Of a stretch of DNA of 64,000 nucleotides, positions 35,667 through 44,940 are shown piece by piece. Each line of letters starts with the position of its first letter. Within the stretch, counting starts at the first letter, position 1. The stretch comes from Orientallactaga sibirica. Its lineage: Eukaryota > Chordata > Mammalia > Rodentia > Dipodidae. Position numbers and translations under genes: made by a program. The stretch lies in the NCBI GenBank assembly GCA_036365145.1, contig JAEOAD010000018.1:9690001-9754000 (forward strand), read 5' to 3'. Below the pieces are notes generated by a model. That model made no database searches. It worked only from the letters and a program-made list of their open reading frames with translations, and was not told the origin of the DNA.

Positions 35667-35892
35667 ACTCCTCTACTAAATTAGGTGGCCTCTTGGCTTT
35701 GTGTATGACCATGTATACACAGGTAGATTCAGATTCCAGAAGCATCTAGCAGTACGTCAAATATTCAATTAACTATTAAGACAGCCTCCTTTCTAGATTT
35801 TCCTAGTAGTGTTTATTGGGGAGCAAGAATGAGAACATGTTTTCTAAACCAGTGGTTTTTAGTATATTCACTCACACAGAAAATATCTGAGA

Positions 35893-36077
35893 ATTTTTAA
35901 AAATATTTTTTTTATTTGCAAGGAGAGAAATAGGAAGAGCAAGAGAGGCATACCAGGGCCTCCTGCTGCTGGAAACAAATTGTGCATCTGGTTTTACTTG
36001 GGTACTGGCTAATCTAACCCAAACCTTTAGTCTTTACAAACAAGTGCCTTTAACTCATGAGCCATCTCTCCAGCCCC
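35893..36077 (-). mobile_element. Dipodid-type SINE, antisense, internally deleted
   Basis: T-rich tail at left, 'gaggcataccagggcctcct', then a shortened body ('attgtgcatctggttttact') and the complement of the head ending 'catctctccagcccc'. About 25 bp of body is missing relative to neighbours. Confidence 0.85.
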
Positions 36078-36219
36078 AGCATAGCTTAGGGAAGAAGCTA
36101 CTGTCTTATGAAGAGTAGAAGCCAAGGGTAGTACCAAATACCCTCCAATGTATCCATTGTATATCCTAAAAACAAGTATTCACCTTTAAATGATGGTACT
36201 ATATTTAATAACCAATTTC

Positions 36220-36563
36220 TGTATTAGTTACTGTACTCTTTACTATGAACAAAAATGTCTGATTAAATAAAATGATTTAAAAAGGAAAGGGTTTATTCTG
36301 TCTTACAGATCAAGGGGACACATTCAACCACTGTAGGAATGACATGATGGCAGGAGCAGACCTGGTTACAATGTCTTTGCAGTCATGTAGAAGAGAAAGT
36401 CAATAGGAAGTGGAGTCAGGCTATAAAAAAACCTCATTACACACTTACTCCAGCATGGCTTCACCTCCTAAAGGCTCTACAACCTTCCTGAATACAACCT
36501 AGCATATAGAGACCAAGTGTTCAAACACATGAATCTATGGGGATATTTTATATTCAAACCACA
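36220..36563 (-). mobile_element. MaLR-type LTR, antisense
   Basis: It begins 'tgtattagttactgtactct' and ends 'atattcaaaccaca', the antisense of MaLR-like LTR ends. In between are 'ttctgtcttacagatcaagg', 'catgatggcaggagcagacc' and 'ccaagtgttcaaacacatga'. Sense relative at 43,738-44,085. No TSD found. Confidence 0.7.
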
Positions 36564-36804
36564 GTATGTGCTTGCAATGATGAAACAGTGTCAAAGCTGG
36601 AATATCCTATAAGAAGGAGAAAGCCTGGTTGATGGCTGGCTTCTCTGGGATGCCAAGCAGTTCTGAGGATAGCTCCTTCCCCAGCACAGTGGCTATCTAT
36701 CTCACACCTGTAGGTTCATTTTCCTAAGGACTTGGGTCAAATGTAAAGCCCTTCAATGCAGTTCTGAAACTAGATCTCCCTGGGAATATGGAATACCTGG
36801 AGGA

Positions 36805-37013
36805 GGGCTGGAGAGGTGGCTTAGTGGTTCAGGTACTTGCCTACAAAGCCAAAGAACCCGGGTTCAATTCCCCAGGACCTACGTAAGCCAGATGCACAAA
36901 GTGGCTCATGCGTCTGGAGTTTATTTGCAGTGGCTAAAGGCCCTGGTGTGTCCATCCTTTGTCTCTATCTCCCCCCCCTCAAATAAATTAATATAAATTA
37001 AAAATATCTGGGG
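36805..37013 (+). mobile_element. Dipodid-type SINE, sense
   Basis: Starts 'ggctggagaggtggcttagt' (tRNA-like head with box A-like part), then 'gggttcaattccccaggacc' (box B-like), the body, a C/T-rich stretch and an AAATTAAT tail. Possible eroded TSD: aatacctggagg before and aatatctgggga after. Confidence 0.92.
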
Positions 37014-37263
37014 AAAAACAAAACAATGCACAGGTCTGTTTCAGAGAAACTATGATTAGACTTAGAACTGACATCTCTAAGCTCTGTTCCTTGTGACCTC
37101 AGTGGGGAGAAGGGCACCAACTGTGAGTATAGATAGGCTGAGGATCAAATCCCACTTCAAACAACTTATCGACACACTCCAAGTTTTCTTTCATGAATAA
37201 GTTAAAAAATAATCACATGAACATTTAAGAGACAAATGAATTATATAGCCATTGAGTTTTCTT

Positions 37264-37530
37264 ATGTCTGTGGTGGATACATGCCAAGAATCTCAGTGGA
37301 TACCTGAAATTGTGGATAGCATTAATGCTATCCACACTGTTTTCTCTTATACATATACATATACAACAATAGGAAAGTTTAATTTATAAATTAAGCATAG
37401 TAAGAAAATAGTAATACATTTAATTAAATAACATTATTAAACAATATGTGAGTATGATTTTCCCTTCAAATACACAATTGTGGCAATACCCTTGAGAGTG
37501 AAACCATGAGAAAGAGTAGTTGTCTGTAAT
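37264..37530. mobile_element. Possible TcMar-Tigger-like DNA transposon fossil
   Basis: 'aagtttaatttataaattaa' followed by 'gcatagtaagaaaatagtaa' and 'ggatacctgaaattgtggat' resemble an old mammalian Tigger-related repeat. It contains a perfect 26-bp palindrome at 37,311-37,336. Family assignment rests on resemblance only. Confidence 0.45.
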
Positions 37531-38635
37531 TCACACAGAGTTTAGAAGATTTATACAATTATTGTTATCCCATGCATTCTGCATCATCCCCATTCATAGC
37601 AACTCAGATTCCATAATGACAAAGTGAACACATAGAGCTAAAATTTCCTTCCAAATTTCTTTCTACCCTGAAGAACAAAGAATATTTCAGGCTTCTGACC
37701 TGCATCAATATTTTCTCATTGCCATTCAGAGAACCAGAAGTCCTTACAACCTTGGGCTATAGACTTTTCTTCCTGCATTTGCACTCCTCTAATCTGAGCC
37801 CTCTGATGCCATCCACCCCACCTAATTCCTCATCTTCCCCAGTTAGCTCAAGGCTGGTAGGGAAATACTAGTATATTTTCCTCCATTAGAACTATGTCAG
37901 TTATAAATGTGCAATATTGCGAGAGGAAAATGTTCTGCTATAAGGAAGTACTTTATGATTTATTATATGGGAATAATTTAAGGACAGTTTTATTTCCACC
38001 TTGATATTTAACATCTGTGATTGTTTTATTATAGAAAATACACATAAGTAAAAAGAAGAAAATGTAAGGAATTATAATTCTGCATATAGAGATGACTTCT
38101 ATAATACTTATTCTGAGTCATTTCAAATGATGGACAAGCCATGCATGCACAGCCTTGTAACCTTCATTTTCCCTTAGCACTCCACCTTCAACATTTTATA
38201 TTTTAATCCATATAGCACCAGCATTACATTCTCTTGTTTCCAGTGCTGAAGACAGAACACTATCTTCATGCATCAACCATAATTAAAATCAGTGACACAC
38301 ATACACAAACAAATTAGAAGAGAAACTACTTGGAAAGATGAAGGGGTTTAGGGAAAAGGGGATAAGGTCACAAGAAAGTAATGGAAGGGAAATATAATCA
38401 GAATACATTGCATATATGTAAAATTGTAAATCAAAAACATTTTAAAAATCTGGTGCTCTGTTGTTAGCTATGATTGAACCTTGCCCTTTTGAGAACAAAC
38501 ATTTAAAACAAAAAGTTTGAAACCTCTTACTGCTTCCCATATGCTCCAAAGACAATAATGAAAACATGATTACAAACTTAGATTTTCTCAGAATAAGGCA
38601 TTCAATATCCAAAAAAGCCACATTTTTTATTGTCA
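37531..38635. other. Unassigned non-coding stretch
   Basis: No recognisable repeat or coding pattern. Confidence 0.4.
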
Positions 38636-38768
38636 TTTTTTTTCAAGATGGAGTCTCATATAGCTCAGCCTAGTCTTGAACTCACTATGTTATATACCCA
38701 ATAAACACAAACTCTTGAGTGTCCTGACTCAACTTTCCAAGTGCTGAGATTACAGGTATGTGCTGTCA
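38636..38768 (-). mobile_element. Old 7SL/B1-like SINE, antisense
   Basis: T run, then 'caagatggagtctcatatag', 'agtcttgaactcactatgtt' and 'agtgctgagattacaggtat', the antisense 7SL-SINE order, with an insertion in the middle. Much more diverged than the other B1 copies. Confidence 0.7.
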
Positions 38769-39136
38769 GAATTCAACTGTTTCATATCTGTTCATTAGTT
38801 TTATTATCAGTAAAATATGGAAAATAATGCCACCACCTTCAAGATGGTTTGAGTATGAAATTAGCCATGGTACAGAGTCATAGGAAAGTCCTGGGCACAT
38901 GGGAAATAGCAGTATCAAGCATTATTACTAGATTTGATATTTGCTGCTGGGTTTGGTTACCAATTTTGTCATACTCTATTTTCTTTTCAATTGTTCTCAT
39001 GGTTGCTAAGATATATTTAAGTCAAGCACTATAATTATATTAATATAATATAGAAATTAATCAGGAAGTTCAAATATAATTTTTATTTTTGCTCCTATTG
39101 TGACAAAAAGCACTAAAGTTTTCTTTTTAAAATTTT

Positions 39137-40995
39137 TTTATTGAAAACTTCTATACTTACAGATAATAAACCATGATATTTCCTACCCTCCCCCCATTGC
39201 CCTTCAGAACTCCATTCTCCATCATATCCTCTCCCTCTCTCCATTAGTCTCTCTTTTAAGTTGATGTCATCATCATTTTATCCTATTATGAGAGTCTTGT
39301 GAAGGTATTGCTAGGCACTGAGGTCATGGATATCGATGCCAAGTTCTGTCTAGACAGTTGTATTGTAAGGAGTCATACCCTTCTTTTGGCTCTTACATTC
39401 TTTCCTCCACCTCTTCCACAATGGACACTGAGCCTTGGAGGGTGTGATAGAGATGTTTCAGTGCTGGACACTCCTCTGTCCCTTCTTTTCAGAGCTATGT
39501 TGCCTTTTATATGCCTCCCAGGGATCATCGCCATCTGAAAAGAGAAGCTTCTCTAACCCGAAGTGAGAGTAGCATTAATATATGAATGTGAACATTAAGT
39601 GTAGTGCCTTCAGGGCAGTTTGGTGGGAATATATACATTTAGCCAGAAAAGAGCAGGCTTTATACCCATAAGGCTCATGGCCTCCCCTGCAATAGACTTT
39701 TGATTAGGATTTTCAGTACCAGGCATGTATTCATGGGCCTTCTGTCCAATTGGAAAGCAGTTGGTCTCCCCCAGAGCAGACATGCCACTATTGCACCCAT
39801 TCAGTCATTTGGCCTATCTGGCCAAACTTGAGGTTTCCAGTGTCCACTGTTTTCACCACTGTTGATTCTGTCTCCCATATGGCTGTGTGCAGTGCAGCTT
39901 TTTCCAGCTTTCAGTTGGCTGGTCTAAAGGGAGATTTTCTGCTCAGCACCAGCTTGATTTCTCAGTGACCTTGCTGCTTAAGAAAGTGAGGTCTTCAGCA
40001 ATAGGGTATTATCATCTGTTTCTCAACAGAAACCAAGGGCCTTGGCAATACACTGTAATGTTTTAGAGGCAACAATCTCCCAGGCCAGCAACTCACTGGA
40101 AGGTAGACCATGCCTGGCACTGAAAATTTTCTAGTAATGATCTATAGCTTCTGGATGTGCCATTATTCAAAAAAGTAGGTTTACATAAGTCTTATTCAGA
40201 ATATCTTGAATTTTGATTGACACCCCTCACTCCCACCCTTCTTTTACACATTCTCTTCCCCTGGCCTCACTTAGGCCTTTCCCCTGCCTGTAATCTGCTC
40301 TTCTATTTCATATATACAATACTATCCCCTTAAGTCCTTCCCTCTCCTCTGTCCCTTATAAGTTTTTTCTAGGTTACTGGCCTCTGCTACCAATATTTGG
40401 TTTCAGCTCATGCAGAAGTCTATACATTTGTAACTAAGATCCACATATGAAGAGAACGTATGACATTTGGCTTTCTGAGCCTAGGTTACCTCACTTAGTA
40501 TAATCCCTTCCAGATCCCTCCATTTCCCAGAAAATTTCATAATTTCATTTTTCTTTACAACTGAATAAAACTCCATTGTGTAAATGTACCACATCTTTAG
40601 TATCCATTCATCTGTGGAGAGACATCTAGGCTGGTTTCATTTCCTAGCTATTGTGAATAGACCAGCAATAAACATGGTTGTGCAAGTATCTCTAAAGTAG
40701 TGAGAAGAGTCCTTCAGATATATGCCTAGGAGTGCTATAGCTGGATTATATGGTAAATCTATTTTTAGCTGTCTCAAGAACCTCTACACTGATTTCCACA
40801 ATGGCTGGACCAGATTACATTGCCACCAACACAATAGAAGTGTTCCTCTTTTTTCCACATCCTTGCCAACACTTATTGTCATTTGTTTTCTTGATGGTAG
40901 CCATTCTGACAGGAGTGACATGGAATCTCAAAGTAGTTTTAATTTGCATTTCCCTGAAGACTAAAGATGTAGAACATTTTATTAGATATAGATTC
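39137..40995 (-). mobile_element. 5'-truncated L1 (subfamily II), antisense
   Basis: Left end: T-rich tail complement, then C-rich 'cctaccctccccccattgcc'. About 1.2 kb of 3'UTR antisense follows, then the ORF2 C-terminal end from about 40,430 ('ctgaataaaactccattgtg', 'gatgtagaacattttattag'). Overlapping frames on both strands (40,722-41,060) are ORF2 shadows. The break at about 40,995 is the 5' truncation. The frame is broken by stops and substitutions. No convincing TSD found. Confidence 0.8.
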
Positions 40996-41254
40996 TGTGT
41001 GACCAGGGTATTTGTAGTCTTGGTCTCACAATCAAATAATAGAAAATAAAAACTATGCATAATTCCTAGATAGATTTATTCTTCTCTATTGTGTGTGTGT
41101 GGGGATTATTTGCTGGCAAGGGAATATACTTTAAAACACATATTACAAAAGAGATCTTTAAATCCATGATGACAGGGTCTATGATGACTTCACTTTGGTT
41201 TCTCATCCATAGCACTATGAATCCTAGTAGCATGTTTTAAAATAATTATTTTAA

Positions 41255-41385
41255 TTCCAGTATTTTATTTATTAAAGAGGGAGAGAGGGGCAGATAGGGA
41301 GAGAATGGGCATGCCAAAGCCTCCAGCCACTGCAAACAAACTCTACACACATGCGCCACTTTGTGCATCTGGCTTTATGTGAGTA
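41255..41385 (-). mobile_element. Truncated dipodid-type SINE, antisense, fused to an L1 tail
   Basis: The A-rich tail complement and 'gagaatgggcatgcc' body are present, but the head is missing: the sequence stops after 'gtgcatctggctttatgtga' and passes straight into an L1 3' end of opposite orientation. Confidence 0.85.
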
Positions 41386-41480
41386 TCAAAGGGGAAAGTG
41401 GGAGGAGGGAGGGAATTATCATGGTTTACTGTCTACAATTATGGAATTTGCCAATAAAAATGTAAATTACTTAAAAAAAG
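41386..41480 (+). mobile_element. L1 (subfamily II) 3' terminus, about 90 bp
   Basis: 'tatcaaaggggaaagtggga', 'ggaggga' and 'atttgccaataaaaatgtaa', then oligo(A), matching the 3' end at 32,060-32,150. An extremely short 5'-truncated L1. Confidence 0.8.
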
Positions 41481-41497
41481 AACACACATATTTCGTA

Positions 41498-41870
41498 AGC
41501 TGGTGAGATGATTCAGTGGGTAGTAGCCCTTGTCACATGAGGGCCTTATTTTCCCTGATTTCAATTCCCCAGCACTCATAGAAATAACTGGATGTAGCTA
41601 TTCAGAACTATCTCTAGTCTCATGGGAAGGCTGAAACAACCATCCTGGCTCATGCAGATTCAGTGTGAAGGAAATATGCAGATGAGTGATAGAGGAAAAC
41701 ACCTGACCTTTTCCTCTGGCTGTTGGGTATACATAAAATATGTGCATCTGCATGCACACACATACACATATACACACAGTCACACACTACTACATACACA
41801 CAATACCACACATACCAAACCACACTACACCACGTATACATATACACAAAACAAACAAACAAAAACAAAG
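41498..41870 (+). mobile_element. B4-type composite SINE with AC-rich tail
   Basis: Head 'agctggtgagatgattcagt', 'aattccccagcactcataga', a degenerate B1-like part and the 'tctggctgttgggtatacat' end. A long CA/CACT-rich tail (41,750-41,870) follows, then (AAAC)n. Several overlapping frames on both strands (for example 41,740-42,162) are produced by the low-complexity tail and are not genes. Confidence 0.7.
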
Positions 41871-42812
41871 AACACATGAATTTTCAGAAATGTTTTCTGT
41901 GGTTGCAAGGACATGTCTTTCAATCTGTAAGGATATTTTGAGGTTTTCTGGCTGTGTTGAGTCTAGGCACACTGTTTGGTCTCACAGTTTCTGCAACATC
42001 TCTGCAGCTGAGCCAAAATACATAGGACACAGGAGATCAACAGTCAAAGTCTCTATATCTGAGGGTGCCAGAATTTCCTCTACATGGATTTCTAGGCCTG
42101 GTATCCTAAATCCACTGGACTTCCCTATTTCCCTCAGTATCTGTGGTAGGAAATCAAGTTGATGAAAAAAGAAAATAAAGTGAAAGCAAAAGAGAAAACA
42201 AAGAGTACTTATCACCTAGCCTTCTTCCACTTTGACTCTGGCTCTCTTCTTGGGTCTCAATAAGTAGATCCTCAGTTTCTACCCTGTCATTCTCTAAAGA
42301 GTAACCAGGCTCTCCTCTTTACCAGGGTTTCTTCACTGCCTCAGATAAGACAGATTATCTTTGCCACTATTTAAGGATGAAAACATAGCCCAATCTATAA
42401 ATAAAATAGTATTGGCAAGGAACAAGGAAGAGTGTTAAAGGAAAACTACCAACGATCGAGTTAAGGACGCTTCCAGCCTAGGGAATATGAAAACGCTTAT
42501 GGGAGTACACTGATCACCATTGTTACTTGAACAGATGTTGATAGACATCAGGGATAGCAAGGTTCAGAAGAAGCAGTGAGTCATCTTGAAGCATTGATCT
42601 TAATCTCATGTGGTCTTTTTTATTTCTATCACAAGCAAATTTGTGTCTAAATAACCTTAGAAGTTGATTTTGATTTGTGGCTAGGAATTCACCATCTTTA
42701 AGTTTTGAGGTAAAAATACATGGAAATTATGAGTCTTTTAGTATCTATATACCATACAAAGCTTGGATTTAATTTTTGGAAGCTATAACTGGGTCATAAA
42801 AGATGGATTACT
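41871..42812. other. Unassigned non-coding stretch
   Basis: No recognised family. 42,391-42,479 is one copy of an 89-bp diverged direct repeat. Confidence 0.4.
42391..42479 (+). repeat. Diverged 89-bp direct repeat, copy 1
   Basis: Pairs with 43,288-43,376. Shared anchors are 'caatctataaata', 'agtattggcaag', 'ttaaaggaaaa' and 'agttaagga'. Roughly three quarters identical by eye. Confidence 0.7.
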
Positions 42813-42998
42813 GGCTGGAGGGATGGCTTAGCAGTTAAGGTGTTTGCCTGCAAGTCCTAAGGACCCATGTTCAATTCTCCAGAACCCATGCAAGCCAGAT
42901 ACACATGGTGGTATATGCATCTGGAGTTCATTTTCAGTGCCCTGGCATGCCCATTCTCTCTGTGTGTAATAAATAAATAAAAATAAAATATTAAAAAA
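42813..42998 (+). mobile_element. Dipodid-type SINE, sense
   Basis: Head 'ggctggagggatggcttagc', 'tgttcaattctccagaaccc', body with a small deletion, 'ggcatgcccattctctctgt' and an AAATAAAT tail. It lies between the two copies of the 89-bp repeat. Confidence 0.92.
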
Positions 42999-43455
42999 TA
43001 AGATGGGTGAATAAGGCAATCGGGAATAATATGAAATAGAATCAGATGGACACAAAAGCTATTTAGATGCCATGAAAACTTGATATGTCTCCAGTCTAAA
43101 GAGCACCAGAGATTGGGTTACCTACTACCTTTTAGCAGCCCACAACAAATGAAGAAGCTTAGAACAACATGAATTTTTAATTTATGAATCAGAAGTTTGT
43201 TCCAGGCTCATGAAGTGTGATGGGAACTTGAGAATGTACTTTCAAGATGTACATCAGCATCAACTGGCAAGGTAGTGATAGGGTCGCCAATCTATAAATA
43301 GACACAGTATTGGCAAGAAACACAAAGGATATTAAAGGAAAATTACCAACAATTTAGTTAAGGAAGCTTTCTGCCTTCCTTATTGTGGCATTGTATCTTC
43401 TAAATAGTCATAAGTTAAAGGCCTTCCTTAAATTCTTCAGAAGGTGACCTCCTTT
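42999..43455. other. Unassigned non-coding stretch
   Basis: No recognised family except repeat copy 2 at 43,288-43,376. Confidence 0.4.
43288..43376 (+). repeat. Diverged 89-bp direct repeat, copy 2
   Basis: See copy 1 at 42,391-42,479; same length and orientation, 897 bp downstream. Confidence 0.7.
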
Positions 43456-43467
43456 AAAGATAAGGTT

Positions 43468-43621
43468 GCCGGGCGTGGTGGCACACACCTTTAATACCAG
43501 CACTCGGGAGGCAGAGGTAGGAGGATTACCTTGAGTTCAAGGCCAGCCTGAGACTACATAGTGAATTCCAGGTCAGCCTGGATTAGAGAGAGACCCTACC
43601 TCAAGAAACCAAAAAAAAAAA
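43468..43621 (+). mobile_element. B1 SINE with TSD
   Basis: Close to the rodent B1 pattern: 'gccgggcgtggtggcacaca' through 'gtcagcctggattagagaga', then poly(A). Flanks aaagataaggt (43,456-43,466) and aaagataacgt (43,622-43,632) are a target duplication with one mismatch. The youngest-looking B1 here. Confidence 0.93.
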
Positions 43622-43737
43622 AAAGATAACGTCTCTATGGAGATAATCAAGACAAAAATGTAGTCATTAGGGTAGTTTGTCCTTATAGTGATAATTATTG
43701 TAAGTGTCCATAAAATAAAGGGGAATTCAGACAAAGA

Positions 43738-44085
43738 TATTATGGCAGTTTGAATGTGAGATGTCCCCCATAGGTTCACATGTTTGAACACTGGACCCCC
43801 AGATGTTGGTGCTATTTATAAAGGGTGGGACCTTTAAGAGGCAGAAACTTCCCATAGGTAGTGTGTTACTGGGGGGTGGGCCTTTAGGCTTTATAGTGCA
43901 GCTCCACTTGCATTTCTCTTGTTGCTCCCTATACTATAATGGGTCATCTGCTTCCTGTTTCCATCACACTTTCTCTGCCATGATAACTCTACCCTCTGGA
44001 ACTGTCAGCCATTTTAAACCTTTTTCCTTCCATTTCTTCTTACCAGATATTTTATCCCAATAGTAGAAAGTAACTGACCCAGATG
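43738..44085 (+). mobile_element. MaLR-type LTR, sense
   Basis: 'tggcagtttgaatgtgagat', 'acatgtttgaacactggacc', 'gggggtgggcctttaggctt', 'tctgccatgataactctacc' and 'agtagaaagtaactgaccc' in order match rodent MaLR-like LTRs from start to end. No internal region, so probably solo. The 86-codon frame 43,803-44,063 is incidental. Confidence 0.7.
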
Positions 44086-44549
44086 AGTACTGGGAAAGGC
44101 ATGGGAAAACATGAGAAGACCCTTTCTAAGCAAAGGGGAGAGACTGTAGTCTAGTACCTTCTTCACAGCTTCCAAAAGAAACCAACTAAACTCGTACCTT
44201 GAGCTTGGGAACTGCCTTTCCCTCAGTGATCAATAGTAGTAGCTACTAGTTCTCTGTATAGGCCTTCCCCAAGAGTAACTTAACTTTTCACATGTTGGCA
44301 AATTCTAAGGATGAGCATCCCAAGAGCAATGAAGTAGAAACCAGCAGTTTTTTCTCTTTGTCCCCAAAACTCAAAAAGCACCATTTGCTCTATTCAAGAG
44401 GCCAGATCCAAAAGAAAGAATGTAAAGTCCATGTTTTGATGGAAAGAGAATCAGATCATTGTGAGGCCATGGGCAGAAACCATCTCAAATGCTGAGATAA
44501 GTCAGAGTCAACACAGACATGTACTTTGAAATATAGCAGGGTCTGCTTG
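44086..44549. other. Unassigned non-coding stretch
   Basis: No recognisable content. Confidence 0.4.
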
Positions 44550-44940
44550 CTGAGCTCTTATCATGCTGTAGGCACTGTGTTCAGTGACTAAGTGCATTGT
44601 TTCTTTGTTTTAATTTTTATATTTTTATTTTAAAGAGAGCGAGTGAGAGAATAAATGGGCATGTGAGAGCCTCTTGACAGTGTAAGTAAATTCCAGATGC
44701 ATGCACTACTTTGTGCATCTGGGTTTCTGTGGGTACTGGGGAATTGAACCACGGTCATTAAGTGCATCGTTTGTATCATCATATTTATACAATATACATG
44801 TTCCTCATATTTTCAGTTTAGAATCAGAAAGATTGAGCAACTTGCCCTTGTTACACAGCTAAGAAATTATCAGAAGCGTCATTTGAATCTAAAATATCTG
44901 ACTTTTGAGCCCATATGTTTTACCAATACAACATTGATAC
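44550..44940 (-). mobile_element. MIR SINE fossil, antisense, split by a younger SINE
   Basis: 'gctgtaggcactgtgttcag' on the left of the inserted SINE; 'atcagaaagattgagcaact', 'tgcccttgttacacagctaa' and 'cttttgagcccatatgtttt' on the right. Together they form an antisense MIR. The start of the 123-codon frame 44,883-45,254 lies inside it, so that frame is not a gene. Confidence 0.75.
44603..44758 (-). mobile_element. Dipodid-type SINE, antisense, head-truncated, with TSD
   Basis: T-rich tail, 'gagagaataaatgggcatgt', then body up to 'ggggaattgaaccacggtca'; the tRNA-like head is missing. taagtgcattgttt (44,589-44,602) and taagtgcatcgttt (44,759-44,772) flank it. 5' truncation with a TSD shows incomplete reverse transcription. 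Confidence 0.88.

Noticed and set aside
36805..36880. Functional tRNA gene from the A/B-box-like head of the SINEs
   Set aside because: The tRNA-like head is part of a dispersed SINE with a non-tRNA body and tail; no tRNA fold was verified.
41598..42215. Cluster of overlapping frames on both strands
   Set aside because: Generated by the CA-rich tail of a B4 SINE, which has few stop codons in several frames.
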